In this document: positions 50,618-60,381 of the stretch, one piece after another
How positions within the stretch are numbered: position 1 is the stretch's first letter
How the letters are laid out: each line of letters starts with the position of its first letter
Assembly: GCA_903884105.1 (NCBI GenBank)
Contig: CAISDJ010000128.1
Coordinates: 1-62,274 of the forward strand
Source of the DNA: an uncultured Pseudomonadota bacterium
GTDB lineage: Bacteria; Pseudomonadota; Gammaproteobacteria; Steroidobacterales; Steroidobacteraceae
Direction of reading: 5' to 3'
DNA: 62,274 nucleotides
Notes under the pieces: generated by a model
What the model saw: the letters and a program-made list of their open reading frames with translations, nothing else
Told to the model about the DNA's origin: nothing
Database searches by the model: none
Made by a program: the position numbers and the translations under genes

Positions 50618-52350
50618 GCGCCCGGATCGTTCGCCGCGACAGTGCCGGGGTCGATGGCATGCCGGATACGATGCCAGCCTTGCTGAAGCGCATCTATGCG
50701 GGGCGAGGCGTGCGCGATCCCGCGGGGCTCGAGCTTGGTCTCGACCGGCTGATTCCTATCCGCGAGCTGGGTTCCATCGATGCAGCCGTGGCATTGCTGA
50801 TCAAGCACTTCCACAGCGGCGGCCGCATCACGGTGATCGGCGATTTCGACGCGGACGGTGCGACCAGTACCGCGCTGATGGTGCGTCAGTTGCGGCGGCT
50901 CGGCTTCCAGAACGTCGACTTCCTCGTGCCCAATCGCTTTGAGTACGGTTACGGACTGACGCCGGAAATTGTCGCGCTCGCCGCCGCGAAACAGCCCGCG
51001 CTCATCATCACGGTCGACAACGGGATCTCGAGCCATGCCGGTGTGGAAGCGGCGACTCAGGCCGGCATCGAAACTTTGGTCACCGATCACCACTTGCCTG
51101 CTGCGACCTTGCCAGCCGCCGCAGTGATCGTGAATCCCAATTCTCCCGGCGAGGGGTTTGCGTCGAAATCGTTGGCCGGCGTCGGCGTTGCGTTCTATGT
51201 GATGGCGGCGCTGACGCGGGCAATGCAGGAACAGGGCCTCGTGAGGGATCCGAAACCCGTGTCCGATCTGCTTGATCTCGTCGCGCTCGGCACCGTCGCC
51301 GACCTCGTGGCCCTCGACCACAACAACCGCATCCTCGTGCACCAGGGGTTGCGGCGCATGCGGGCGGGCAGGTGCACTGCCGGCATCCGTGCTCTTCTTG
51401 AGGTTGCTGGCAAGCGCTTGGAGAAGGTGGTCGCTGCCGATCTCGGCTTCCAGGTGGGACCCCGGTTGAACGCAGCCGGTCGCCTCGACGACATGACGAT
51501 CGGCATCCAGTGTCTGCTCACCGACGATGCGGCGAGCGCTCGCCTGCTCGCCGGTCGACTGGCGCAGCTGAACCAGGATCGGAAGGAGCTCGAGCTGCGC
51601 ATGCAGCAGGACGCGCTCGGCACGGTGGCCGACATGCGGGCCGACGACGACAACCTGCCGCTTGGACTGTGCCTGTTCGAGGAGGACTGGCATCAAGGCG
51701 TCGTGGGTCTCGTCGCCTCCCGCGTCAAGGAACGCACGCATCGACCGGTGATTGCGTTTGCCCGTGCCGATGGCGCGATGCTGAAGGGATCGGCGCGATC
51801 GGTACCCGGCGTCCACATCCGCGACGTGCTGGATGCGGTCGCGACGCGCAATCCGGCGATGATCCACCGCTTCGGCGGGCACGCAATGGCGGCCGGGTTG
51901 ACGCTGGCGGCAGGGCATCTCGAGGCCTTCCGTGGGGCCTTCGATGCGGAAGTTCGCCGCTGGATGACAGCCGACGACGCGCACGGCGTGATTCATTCGG
52001 ACGGCGCGCTGGCGGCCCAGGATTTCACGCTGGAGACCGCGCGGGTGGTTCGCGAGGGGGGGCCTTGGGGGCAGGCCTTTCCGGAGCCGACGTTCGATGG
52101 CCGCTTCAGTGTGGTCGAGACCCGGATCCTCGGTGACCGGCACTTGAAGCTGAAACTGCGTGCTAGCGGGGATTCGGGCCGCGGCGGCACCTTGTGTGAA
52201 GCCATCGCGTTCCGGTACTTCGATCATGCGGAGGCTGCGGACGTGTCCCCTGGGCAGCAGGTCGAGATCGCCTTCCGGATGGATGTGAACGAGTACGCAG
52301 GCACCGAGCGGCTGCAGTTGCTCATCGAACACCTTGATCTGGCGGAATGA
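50614..52350 (+). CDS. recJ: RecJ, single-strand 5'-3' exonuclease
   Basis: DHH-family nuclease in recombination and mismatch repair, 578 residues (E. coli 577). Metal motifs are VIGDFDADGATST, TVDNGISSHAG, LVTDHHLP (DHH) and GTVADLVALDHNNR; the DHHA1 part has GGHAMAAGLTL. The usual Tyr in motif I is Phe here. It is followed by prfB after a 45-base gap. Confidence 0.95.
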   Translation: MSARIVRRDSAGVDGMPDTMPALLKRIYAGRGVRDPAGLELGLDRLIPIRELGSIDAAVALLIKHFHSGGRITVIGDFDADGATSTALMVRQLRRLGFQNVDFLVPNRFEYGYGLTPEIVALAAAKQPALIITVDNGISSHAGVEAATQAGIETLVTDHHLPAATLPAAAVIVNPNSPGEGFASKSLAGVGVAFYVMAALTRAMQEQGLVRDPKPVSDLLDLVALGTVADLVALDHNNRILVHQGLRRMRAGRCTAGIRALLEVAGKRLEKVVAADLGFQVGPRLNAAGRLDDMTIGIQCLLTDDAASARLLAGRLAQLNQDRKELELRMQQDALGTVADMRADDDNLPLGLCLFEEDWHQGVVGLVASRVKERTHRPVIAFARADGAMLKGSARSVPGVHIRDVLDAVATRNPAMIHRFGGHAMAAGLTLAAGHLEAFRGAFDAEVRRWMTADDAHGVIHSDGALAAQDFTLETARVVREGGPWGQAFPEPTFDGRFSVVETRILGDRHLKLKLRASGDSGRGGTLCEAIAFRYFDHAEAADVSPGQQVEIAFRMDVNEYAGTERLQLLIEHLDLAE

Positions 52351-52395
52351 CGGACGTGCTACCCTACGTGCCCTTTTGATTCGTGTCTCCGGCCC

Positions 52396-53491
52396 ATGGA
52401 AGTCAACCTGATCCGCCGCCTGATGGAAAATCTCAATGAGCGCTATGCAGTGCTTCGGGGGTTTCTTTGACTACGACACAAAGAGCGAACGGCTCGCTGA
52501 AGTAAGCGGCGAACTCGAAGATCCGGCGATCTGGAATACGCCGGACAAGGCCCAGGAGCTCGGCCGCGAGCGGGCCCGCCTCGAGCAGGTCGTGACCATG
52601 CTCGACCGCATCCGCGCGGCCCTCAATGACGCCCGCGAGCTCCTCGAGATGGCTGTCGAGGAGGACGACGAGTCCACCGCTCAAGGCGTGAACGCGGACC
52701 TCGCGCGGATCGAGACGGACTTGAAGCAGCTCGAATTCCGCCGCATGTTCCCGGGCAAGATGGATTCGCACAGCGCGTTCCTCGACATCCAGGCCGGGGC
52801 CGGCGGCACGGAGGCCCAGGACTGGGCGAACATGCTGCTCCGCATGTACCTGCGCTGGGGTGACGCGCACGGCTTCAAGACCGAAATCGTCGACATCAGC
52901 CAGGGCGAAGTCGCGGGCATCAAGGGCGCTACCATCGGCTTTACCGGCGACTACGCCTATGGCTGGCTGCGCACCGAGACGGGTGTGCACCGGCTGGTCC
53001 GCAAATCGCCGTTCGATTCGAACGCGCGGCGACATACGTCGTTCGCTTCGGTGTTCGTGTCCCCTGAAGTCGACGAAGAGATCAACATCGAGATCAATCC
53101 GGCGGACCTGAAGACCGACGTCTACCGTTCCAGCGGCGCGGGTGGCCAGCACGTCAACAAGACCGAATCCGCCGTGCGCATCACGCACATGCCGACCGGC
53201 ATCGTCGCCGCGTGCCAGAACGAGCGCAGCCAGCACAAGAACCGCGACTTCGCGATGAAGATGCTGAAGGCGAAACTGTACGAGCTCGAGGTCAACAAGC
53301 GCAATGCCGCCGCCAAGGTGCTGGAAGAGGGCAAGGCCGACGTGAGCTGGGGCAACCAGATCCGCTCCTACGTGCTCGACCAGTCGCGCATCAAGGACCT
53401 GCGCACCAACGTCGAAGTCGGCAATACCGTTGCCGTACTCGATGGCGACCTCGACCAGTTCCTGGAAGCCAGCCTGAAGCAGGGACTGTAG
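52396..53491 (+). CDS. prfB: PrfB, peptide chain release factor 2 (programmed +1 frameshift)
   Basis: RF2 terminates at UGA and UAA. Reading from ATG at 52396 gives 24 codons ([20 protein letters not shown] at the start), then in-frame TGA at 52468-52470. A +1 shift at CTTTGA restores [19 protein letters not shown] and continues to 53491, 364 residues in all (E. coli 365). The anticodon-mimic SPF is in [15 protein letters not shown] and the catalytic GGQ in [14 protein letters not shown]. The cassette is the classical RF2 autoregulation: slow UGA termination favours the shift. Confidence 0.95.
52456..52471 (+). promoter_or_regulatory. prfB +1 frameshift cassette
   Basis: CGGGGG (52456-52461), three bases, then CTTTGAC (52465-52471). 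The SD-like run, its spacing and the CUU-UGA-C slip site match the E. coli prfB signal. The internal SD-like run pairs with 16S rRNA to push the ribosome forward. Confidence 0.93.
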
Positions 53492-53497
53492 AGGGAA

Positions 53498-53556
53498 GTG
53501 GTCAGTGGTCAGTGGCCGGTCAGAGTCCGATCCAGTCCTTGAAACCACCGACCACT
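53498..53556. repeat. Heptamer array GTGGTCA with inverted partner, prfB-lysS
   Basis: GTGGTCA x2 and GTGGCCG (53498-53518) begin seven bases after the prfB stop. Inverted units AAACCAC and CGACCAC (53542-53555) follow. AGTGGTCAGTGG (53497-53508) and CCACCGACCACT (53545-53556) are complementary at 11 of 12 positions. Loop of 36 bases; lysS starts 58 bases later. Confidence 0.78.
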
Positions 53557-53613
53557 AGACGCTGCCAGCCATGCTCCTGGGTACGATCAATTGAAGCTGA
53601 TTTGGACGACGCC

Positions 53614-55110
53614 ATGACAGACCACAACGAAGCTCCCGACGAGAACAAGCTGATCGCGGAGCGGCGCGCGAAGCTCGACCGGCTGCGCGAGCAGGGGCAG
53701 GCCTTCCCGAACGACTTCAGGCGCGATGCGCTGGCTGAGCAGTTGCATGTCGCCTACGGTGAGCGTGCAACCGAGTGGTTTGACGCAAACACGATCCCGG
53801 CGAAAGTCGGCGGCCGCGTCATGGTCAAGCGCATCATGGGCAAGGCGAGCTTCGTCAAGATCACCGACCGCACCGGCCAGATCCAGCTGTTCCTGCAGCA
53901 GGCAACGCTTGCCGGCGTGTACGACGAGTTCAAGACTTGGGACGTCGGCGACATCGTGGCCGCGGAGGGCGTGCTGTTCAAGACGAAGACTGGCGAGCTG
54001 TCGGTGCGCGTCGACCGCATCCGCCTGATGGTCAAGGGCCTGCGGCCGTTGCCTGACAAGTGGCATGGCCTCGGCGACCAGGAAATCCGCTATCGCCAGC
54101 GCTACGTGGATCTCATCATCAATCCCGACAGCCGCGAGATCTTCCGCAAGCGCACGCGCATCATCAAGTACCTGCGTGACTTCCTCGACGCGATGGACTA
54201 TCTCGAGGTCGAGACGCCGATGTTGCAGACGTTGCCGGGCGGTGCGGCCGCCAAGCCATTCCGCACGCACCACAATGCGCTCGGCATGGACATGTATCTG
54301 CGCATCTCGCCGGAGCTCTATCTCAAGCGCCTTGTCGTGGGTGGCTTCGAGCGCGTCTACGAGATCAACCGCAATTTCCGCAACGAAGGGCTCTCCACGC
54401 GGCACAACCCGGAATTCACCATGGTCGAGCTGTACCAGGCCTATGCGGATTTCCGCGACCTGATGGAGCTGGTCGAACGGTTGCTCCATGGGCTCTGCGA
54501 CACGCTGCTCGGCACGCGGCAGGTGAAGTATGGCGACCAGGAGTTCGATTTCGGCCAGCCGTTCCGGCGCGTTACGGTCGAGGATCTCGTCGTGCACTTC
54601 AATGCGGGCGTTGAACGCGAGCGGTTGCGCGAGGTGCCTTACCTGCGCAGCCTGTGCGACCGCCTCGAGATTCCCTACAAGGACGGCGACGGCGCGGGCA
54701 AGTTGCAGATCGAGGTCTTCGAAAAGACGGCTGAGCATCGCCTGCTGCAGCCGACGTTCGTCTGCAGCTATCCGGCGGAAGTGTCGCCGCTCGCACGCCG
54801 CAACGACTCCGATCCGTTCATCACCGACCGCTTCGAGTTCTTCGTGGGAGGCCGCGAGATCGCAAACGGCTTCTCGGAGCTCAACGATTCAGAGGATCAG
54901 GCGGCGCGCTTTCATGAACAGGCAGCCCGCAAAGGGGCGGGCGATGAGGAAGCCATGTTCTACGACGCCGACTACATCCGCGCGCTGGAATACGGCTTGC
55001 CGCCGACGGCGGGTCTCGGGATCGGCATCGATCGGCTGGTCATGCTGCTGACGGATTCACCGTCGATCCGCGACGTACTACTGTTTCCGCACATGCGCCT
55101 CGAGACTTGA
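53614..55110 (+). CDS. lysS: LysS, lysyl-tRNA synthetase (class II)
   Basis: 498 residues (E. coli 505). The OB-fold anticodon domain contains [20 protein letters not shown]. Class II motif 2 is [20 protein letters not shown] and motif 3 [20 protein letters not shown]. prfB-lysS is a conserved pair in this class. An open frame upstream of 53614 is shadow from prfB. Confidence 0.96.
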   Translation: MTDHNEAPDENKLIAERRAKLDRLREQGQAFPNDFRRDALAEQLHVAYGERATEWFDANTIPAKVGGRVMVKRIMGKASFVKITDRTGQIQLFLQQATLAGVYDEFKTWDVGDIVAAEGVLFKTKTGELSVRVDRIRLMVKGLRPLPDKWHGLGDQEIRYRQRYVDLIINPDSREIFRKRTRIIKYLRDFLDAMDYLEVETPMLQTLPGGAAAKPFRTHHNALGMDMYLRISPELYLKRLVVGGFERVYEINRNFRNEGLSTRHNPEFTMVELYQAYADFRDLMELVERLLHGLCDTLLGTRQVKYGDQEFDFGQPFRRVTVEDLVVHFNAGVERERLREVPYLRSLCDRLEIPYKDGDGAGKLQIEVFEKTAEHRLLQPTFVCSYPAEVSPLARRNDSDPFITDRFEFFVGGREIANGFSELNDSEDQAARFHEQAARKGAGDEEAMFYDADYIRALEYGLPPTAGLGIGIDRLVMLLTDSPSIRDVLLFPHMRLET

Positions 55111-55295
55111 GGCGTCAGGAAGCCTCAAGAAGCCTCAAGGAAGCTTGAGGAAGTCAGGGAAGCAACGGAAGCAGCGGAAGCCAGAGTCCGGAGTAGCGGC
55201 GGAAGCCAGAGTCCGGAGTAGCAGCGGTAGCCAGCGTCCGGAGCCGCGGAGGCGCCGGCTGCCTTCGCTTCCCGGACTGCCTCAGCTTCCTGGGC
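55111..55295. repeat. Complex tandem/inverted repeat array between lysS and ygfZ
   Basis: It starts directly after the lysS stop. GAAGCCTCAA occurs twice (55119-55138). Further GGAAGC/GGAAGT-type units follow. Three copies of a 25-base unit (55176-55200, 55201-55225, 55226-55250) come next; the first two differ at one base. From about 55257 to 55290 the sequence is the inverted, slightly diverged complement of 55139-55172 (GGAAGCTTGAGG against GGAAGCTGAGGC read from the other strand). The inverted arm overlaps the last codons of the convergent ygfZ. Confidence 0.78.
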
Positions 55296-56196
55296 TTGCT
55301 TCGATGTCGTACGGCAGCGGCAGCCTTCTTAGCGTTGCGCCGGCCTGGCCGGCCACTGCAAGTTGCGCATCCATTTGGGCCAGCGACACCACAGCAAGGA
55401 GTTCGCATCCAGTCGGTGTGGCCGCGGCGTCGACGACTTCTCCAGCGGGGGCTTCCCCTTCGAGTACCCGAGTGCCTGGCGGCGGCGGGGGGCATGTCGC
55501 GGCAAAACGCAGCATCCGGCGCTTGATGGCGCCGCGGTAATGGGTGCGGGCGATGATCTCCTGCCCCGTGTAGCACCCCTTGGCAAAGCTGACCCCGCCT
55601 AGAACATCGAGGTTCAGCATCTGCGCAACGAAGCTTTCGTGCGTTTCCGGCAGGACCTGTGGCAACCCTGCGCGCACTTCGGAGAGCCGCCACTCCAGGT
55701 CAGCGGATTCGCTCCCTGGGGCGAGAGGTAGGTCGCTTGCAGGTCCGAGGGCCAGGAAGCGCGCCCCGGGATTCGTGCCCGGCTCGTGCCAACGCACGAC
55801 GGTGACGTTGCTCTGCTGCAGGCAGTGTCCAGCTTGCGCGGGGCAGGGCAAGTCTGCCGCGGCGAGCGCTGCTTCCGTGGCCGCCCGAACGACCAAGTCC
55901 GCCGGGGCGTCCGAGAACTTCACTTTCGAGCGCAACACGTACTTGCGCAGCCGCTGCAGGGTCGCCTGGGCCATCGAGGCTGGCAGCAGCATGATCAGTC
56001 CGTCGCCATCGGGGACCAGCGTGATCACGGCTTGCACGCGGCCCTGGGGCGAATTGCAGCTGGCCAACTGGCATTGTCCGGTTCCGAGACCGACGACATC
56101 GCTGCTGAGTTGGCCCTGCAGGAATACGCGCGCGTCCGCACCCGTTACCCGGATCGGGACCAGGAAACTCAGCGGTCTCAAGTGGGGGCTGGCCAT
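55282..56196 (-). CDS. ygfZ: YgfZ, folate-binding Fe-S protein repair/tRNA modification factor
   Basis: GcvT-related tetrahydrofolate-binding protein, 304 residues, that supports Fe-S enzymes such as MiaB. The diagnostic motif is in SFAKGCYTGQEIIARTHYRG, with Cys in KGCYTGQE. The N-terminus has VFLQGQLSSDVVGLG. It is divergent from the SDHAF4/sdh cluster, whose SdhB carries three Fe-S centres. The final residues (DIEASPGS) are encoded by one arm of the repeat array. Confidence 0.92.
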   Translation of the reverse strand: MASPHLRPLSFLVPIRVTGADARVFLQGQLSSDVVGLGTGQCQLASCNSPQGRVQAVITLVPDGDGLIMLLPASMAQATLQRLRKYVLRSKVKFSDAPADLVVRAATEAALAAADLPCPAQAGHCLQQSNVTVVRWHEPGTNPGARFLALGPASDLPLAPGSESADLEWRLSEVRAGLPQVLPETHESFVAQMLNLDVLGGVSFAKGCYTGQEIIARTHYRGAIKRRMLRFAATCPPPPPGTRVLEGEAPAGEVVDAAATPTGCELLAVVSLAQMDAQLAVAGQAGATLRRLPLPYDIEASPGS

Positions 56197-56305
56197 GTTG
56201 CCGGGCAGTCTAACCGTGAAACGCGTTGCTATAGTTCAATCAGACGTTCCTTTAGGCAAACACTCGCATTTTCAAGGCGATCCGTTTCTGGCAAACTCCG
56301 TGGCG

Positions 56306-56548
56306 ATGTCGCACCTTGATCCGGTTTCCGAGAAGAGTGGCTTGTCCAAGGGCTTGCAGGTGGAAACTCCTGTATCGGGGAACGACCCGGCGAGGGGCGA
56401 CAAGCAGCAGGCCGCGGAAGCGGCGGGGGACCACCATGGCAGCGGCGCGTCCACGGCCACTCTCCCGCCGGAAGTCGGGGGTCGGGACGGTCCTGAACCC
56501 ACCCGTTTCGGGGATTGGGAAAAATCAGGTCGCTGCATCGACTTCTAG
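56306..56548 (+). CDS. SDHAF4-like succinate dehydrogenase assembly factor (DUF1674)
   Basis: 80 residues. The N-terminal ~50 are variable and charged (MSHLDPVSEKSG start). The C-terminus, EVGGRDGPEPTRFGDWEKSG followed by RCIDF, is the DUF1674/SDHAF4 signature almost unchanged. Eukaryotic SDHAF4 binds flavinylated SdhA and protects it before docking to SdhB. Here it lies 164 bases upstream of sdhC in the same direction, so a role in assembling the adjacent complex is a strong inference. Reading continues upstream in frame only through ygfZ antisense. Confidence 0.87.
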   Translation: MSHLDPVSEKSGLSKGLQVETPVSGNDPARGDKQQAAEAAGDHHGSGASTATLPPEVGGRDGPEPTRFGDWEKSGRCIDF

Positions 56549-56712
56549 GTCTGCGCCGAAGAGAGGCTATCCGAGCCTCCTCCTCGACAGGCGCCATCTA
56601 CGGAAGCAGGGCGGTATTTTCAGGTTGAGCTTCAGCCTGCGGGCAAGCCGGACCGGACGGCGCGCAGGGCACTTTACATAAAGAACTCTCAAGAGAGCTA
56701 CAGGTGTCGAAC

Positions 56713-57108
56713 ATGGCAAAACGCGAACGGCCATTGTCCCCGTTCATGCACTACCGATGGCAGTACACGAACACGCTATCCATCCTGCATCGACTGACCG
56801 GTATCTTCCTCGCATTCGGCCTCATCGCCCTGGTCTATTGGCTCGTTGCGCTGGCCGGTGGGCCCGAGCAATACGCTGATGCAGCGGCGGTGCTGTCCTC
56901 GCCGCTCGGCACTCTCGCGCTGGTCGCGTGGTCCTTGAGTTTCTTCTTTCACTTCCTGAACGGCATCCGGCACCTGTTCTGGGATGCAGGCCACGGCTTC
57001 GAGCTCAAAGTCGCGCGTCAGTCGGGCTGGGCCGCGTTCATCGGCGCCATCGTCTTGACGGCGATCTTCTGGACCGTGCTCGCCGTGCAGATGGGAGGTG
57101 CGGCATGA
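56713..57108 (+). CDS. sdhC: SdhC, succinate dehydrogenase cytochrome b556 subunit
   Basis: Membrane anchor, 131 residues with three helices. RPLSPFMHYRWQYTNTLSIL is the family N-terminus. The quinone/heme motif SILHRLTG and the heme-ligand His region FFFHFLNGIRHLFWD are intact. ATG at 56713 is preceded by AGGT; a GTG three codons earlier is also in frame. The stop overlaps sdhD (ATGA). Confidence 0.94.
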   Translation: MAKRERPLSPFMHYRWQYTNTLSILHRLTGIFLAFGLIALVYWLVALAGGPEQYADAAAVLSSPLGTLALVAWSLSFFFHFLNGIRHLFWDAGHGFELKVARQSGWAAFIGAIVLTAIFWTVLAVQMGGAA

Positions 57109-57491
57109 GTCTCCAGAGTCCCCTGTCCAAAGTGCTCGGCCGCGGATCGGCCAAGAACGGCGTCGGGCACTGGTGGGCACAACGCGTCACCGCGTCTGCG
57201 CTGATCCTGCTGACCGGCTGGTTCGTGATTGAGCTGCTCACGCTGCCGGGTCTCGATTACGGGTCGGTCGCAGCATGGGTGCACGCGCCGCTGTCCGCCG
57301 TGCTGCTGTCGCTGCTCGTCGGTACGCTCGTGTACCACTCGCAACTCGGGGTGCAGGTGGTCGTTGAGGACTACGTCGCCAGCAAGGGCGTCAAGGTTCT
57401 CACGATGCTCGTCGTCAATTTCGTGCATGTGCTGCTCGGGGCCCTGGGTGTCTTCGCCGTGCTGCGCGTCGCTTTCGGAGCCGCAGTATGA
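57105..57491 (+). CDS. sdhD: SdhD, succinate dehydrogenase membrane anchor
   Basis: 128 residues, three membrane helices. [20 protein letters not shown] starts the first helix; the heme ligand His is in [17 protein letters not shown], with the adjacent conserved Asp-Tyr for quinone. Starts overlap on both sides (ATGA with sdhC and sdhA). Confidence 0.93.
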   Translation: MSLQSPLSKVLGRGSAKNGVGHWWAQRVTASALILLTGWFVIELLTLPGLDYGSVAAWVHAPLSAVLLSLLVGTLVYHSQLGVQVVVEDYVASKGVKVLTMLVVNFVHVLLGALGVFAVLRVAFGAAV

Positions 57492-59272
57492 GTGCCTACC
57501 AGTTCATTGATCACACGTTCGACGTTGTCGTCGTCGGTGCCGGCGGGGCCGGCCTGCGCGCCACGTTCGGCCTCGCGAATTCCGGCCTGTCGACGGCCTG
57601 CATCACCAAGGTCTTCCCGACACGCAGCCACACGGTCGCGGCCCAGGGTGGCATCAGCGCCGCTCTTGGCAACATGGGCGAGGACGACTGGCGCTGGCAC
57701 ATGTACGACACCGTCAAGGGGTCGGACTGGCTCGGCGACCAGGATGCCATCGAGTTCATGTGCAAGGAGGCTCCGGCTGCGATCATCGAGCTTGAGCACT
57801 ATGGCCTGCCGTTCTCGCGCACCGAAGACGGCCGCATCTACCAGCGTCCGTTCGGCGGTATGACCACGCACTATGGCAAGGGCACGGCGCAGCGCACCTG
57901 CGCAGCGGCCGACCGCACGGGGCACGCCATGCTGCATACGCTGTACCAGCAGGCACTCAAGAACGAAGCGCAGTTCTTCATCGAATACTTCGCCGTCGAC
58001 CTGATCATGGAAAACGGCGAGTGCCGTGGCGTCGTCGCCATCGACATGGCCGAAGGCACGATCCACCGCTTCCGCGCGCACAAGGTCATCCTCGCCACGG
58101 GTGGCTACGGTCGCGCGTACTTCTCCTGCACGTCCGCGCACACCTGCACGGGTGACGGCGGCGGCATGGTGCTGCGGGCCGGCCTGCCGTTGCAGGACCT
58201 CGAGTTCGTGCAGTTCCACCCGACGGGCATCTACGGTGCCGGCTGCCTCATCACCGAAGGCGCTCGCGGCGAAGGCGGCATCCTGCGCAATTCGAAGGGC
58301 GAGGCGTTCATGGAGCGGTATGCGCCGTCGGCCAAGAACCTGGCCTCGCGCGATGTTGTCAGCCGTGCGATGACCATCGAAATCCGCGAAGGCCGCGGTG
58401 TGGGCGCTCAGCAGGATCACATCTTCCTGCACCTCGAGCATCTGGGCGCTGCGACGCTGGCCGAACGCCTGCCCGGCATTTCCGAAACCGCGAAGATCTT
58501 CGCGGGTGTCGATGTCAACAAGCAGCCGATTCCGGTGCTGCCGACGGTTCACTACAACATGGGCGGCATCCCGGCCAACATCCACGGCGAAGTGGTGACC
58601 AACCGCAATGGGGTCGTGGACACCGTGGTGCAGGGCCTGATGGCGGTGGGCGAAGCGGCCTGCGTTTCCGTGCATGGCGCCAACCGTCTCGGCTCGAACT
58701 CGCTGCTCGATCTTGTCGTGTTCGGTCGGGAAGCGGCCCGCCATTGCGAGGAGACTGTCAAGCCGGGCACGCGCCATCGGCCATTGCCGGCGGATGCGGG
58801 CGACTTTGCCGTCAGCCGCATCGACAAATTCCGCAATGCCAAGGGCACGCGCAAGACGGCCGACATCCGGCTCGACATGCAGCGCGTGATGCAGAACCAC
58901 GCGGCCGTGTTCCGTACCGGCGATTCGCTGCAGGAAGGCGTGAAGAAGCTGGACGCGGTATTCGGCGCGTTTGCCGACGTGAGCGTGGCCGACCGCGGCC
59001 TGATCTGGAACACCGACCTCATCGAGACGCTGGAACTCGACAACCTGCTCGGCCAGGCGCTCGGCACGATGAACTCCGCGGCCAACCGCGAGGAAAGCCG
59101 CGGCGCGCATGCACGCGAGGACTTCAAGGATCGCGACGACGTCAACTGGATGAAGCACACGCTGTCCTGGGTCGACGAGAAGGGCGACGTGAAGATCGAC
59201 TACCGTCCCGTGCACCTCAACACGTTGACGAACGACGTCGAAGTGGTGCCGCCGAAGGCGCGGGTCTATTAG
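57488..59272 (+). CDS. sdhA: SdhA, succinate dehydrogenase flavoprotein
   Basis: 594 residues. The FAD dinucleotide fold is [16 protein letters not shown]. The His that carries covalent FAD is in [18 protein letters not shown]. The catalytic Arg/His region is [19 protein letters not shown], with FVQFHPTGI. It oxidises succinate to fumarate, feeding quinone through SdhB/C/D. Covalent flavinylation needs SdhE, encoded three genes downstream. Confidence 0.97.
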   Translation: MSAYQFIDHTFDVVVVGAGGAGLRATFGLANSGLSTACITKVFPTRSHTVAAQGGISAALGNMGEDDWRWHMYDTVKGSDWLGDQDAIEFMCKEAPAAIIELEHYGLPFSRTEDGRIYQRPFGGMTTHYGKGTAQRTCAAADRTGHAMLHTLYQQALKNEAQFFIEYFAVDLIMENGECRGVVAIDMAEGTIHRFRAHKVILATGGYGRAYFSCTSAHTCTGDGGGMVLRAGLPLQDLEFVQFHPTGIYGAGCLITEGARGEGGILRNSKGEAFMERYAPSAKNLASRDVVSRAMTIEIREGRGVGAQQDHIFLHLEHLGAATLAERLPGISETAKIFAGVDVNKQPIPVLPTVHYNMGGIPANIHGEVVTNRNGVVDTVVQGLMAVGEAACVSVHGANRLGSNSLLDLVVFGREAARHCEETVKPGTRHRPLPADAGDFAVSRIDKFRNAKGTRKTADIRLDMQRVMQNHAAVFRTGDSLQEGVKKLDAVFGAFADVSVADRGLIWNTDLIETLELDNLLGQALGTMNSAANREESRGAHAREDFKDRDDVNWMKHTLSWVDEKGDVKIDYRPVHLNTLTNDVEVVPPKARVY

Positions 59273-59333
59273 GGGACCCGCTCCCGACTCGTAGCTACAC
59301 AGTCAGTCAGCAGTATTTTTCAGGACTCCTCAC

Positions 59334-60116
59334 ATGGCCCAATTCCGACTTCCCGAGAACTCCAAGATTCGGCCCGGCAAGACCTACAAGGCCGCCGCGG
59401 ATGCCAAGGACGTTCGTTCGTTCCGCATCTACCGCTTCGACCCCGAGTCGGGAGCGACCCCGAGCGTCGACACGTATGAAGTCGACATGGGCAAGTGCGG
59501 CCCGATGGTCTTGGACGCCCTGATCAAGATCAAGAACGAGATCGACCCGACGCTGACGTTCCGCCGTTCCTGCCGCGAGGGTATCTGCGGTTCGTGCGCG
59601 ATGAACATCGACGGCGTCAACACGCTGGCCTGCACGCGCGCGAGCAGCGAAGTGAAAGGCGATGTGAAGATCTATCCGCTGCCGCACATGCCGGTCATCA
59701 AGGACCTGGTGCCCGACCTCACGAACTTCTACGCACAGTACGCTTCCGTGAAGCCTTGGCTGCAGACCCGCACGCCTGCGCCGCCGGACAGCGAGCGCCT
59801 GCAGTCGAAGGAAGACCAGGAAAAAATCGACCGGCCGTCGGCGTGCATCCTGTGCGCGTGCTGCTCGACGAGCTGCCCGAGCTACTGGTGGAACAGTGAC
59901 CGTTACCTCGGGCCAGCAGCGTTGCTCGCAGCCCATCGGTGGATCATCGATACGCGTGACGAGGCCACGGGCGAACGTCTCGACGCGCTCGAGGATCCGT
60001 TCCGGCTGTACCGCTGCCACACGATCATGAACTGCGCCGAAGCCTGCCCGAAGGACCTGAACCCGGCGAAGGCGATCGCCGACATCAAGAAGATGATCGC
60101 CGAGCGTCAGCATTGA
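59334..60116 (+). CDS. sdhB: SdhB, succinate dehydrogenase iron-sulfur subunit
   Basis: 260 residues. The [2Fe-2S] ligands are in [14 protein letters not shown] plus the downstream LACTR. The [4Fe-4S] and [3Fe-4S] ligands are in [16 protein letters not shown] and [17 protein letters not shown]. The 61-base gap after sdhA is the longest within sdhCDAB. The N-terminus is some 20 residues longer than E. coli SdhB. Confidence 0.97.
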   Translation: MAQFRLPENSKIRPGKTYKAAADAKDVRSFRIYRFDPESGATPSVDTYEVDMGKCGPMVLDALIKIKNEIDPTLTFRRSCREGICGSCAMNIDGVNTLACTRASSEVKGDVKIYPLPHMPVIKDLVPDLTNFYAQYASVKPWLQTRTPAPPDSERLQSKEDQEKIDRPSACILCACCSTSCPSYWWNSDRYLGPAALLAAHRWIIDTRDEATGERLDALEDPFRLYRCHTIMNCAEACPKDLNPAKAIADIKKMIAERQH

Positions 60117-60135
60117 GCCCGCATTGAGCAATACC

Positions 60136-60381
60136 GTGGACACGCACCTCTCCCGACTGCGCTGGCACTGCCGGCGCGGGATGAAGGAACTGGATGTGGT
60201 GCTCACCCGGTATCTCGAAGTCGACTATCCGCAGGCATCGGCCAGCGAGCGCCGGGCCTTCGAGAGCCTGCTCGAGATGCAGGATCCGGATCTCTACTGC
60301 TATCTTGTCGGCCGGGCGGCCTTGCCTGAGGATCCGGAGACCGCCCATGTCCTCAAGAAGCTCGCCCAGCATCGCCATTGA
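60136..60381 (+). CDS. sdhE: SdhE, FAD assembly factor
   Basis: 81 residues. The RGMKELD motif (RGxxE) in LRWHCRRGMKELDVVLTRYL binds SdhA for covalent flavinylation. GTG at 60136 (VDTHLSRLRW) aligns with the start of E. coli SdhE; TTG at 60124 is the alternative. The 3' end overlaps the next gene by 35 bases. Confidence 0.91.
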   Translation: MDTHLSRLRWHCRRGMKELDVVLTRYLEVDYPQASASERRAFESLLEMQDPDLYCYLVGRAALPEDPETAHVLKKLAQHRH

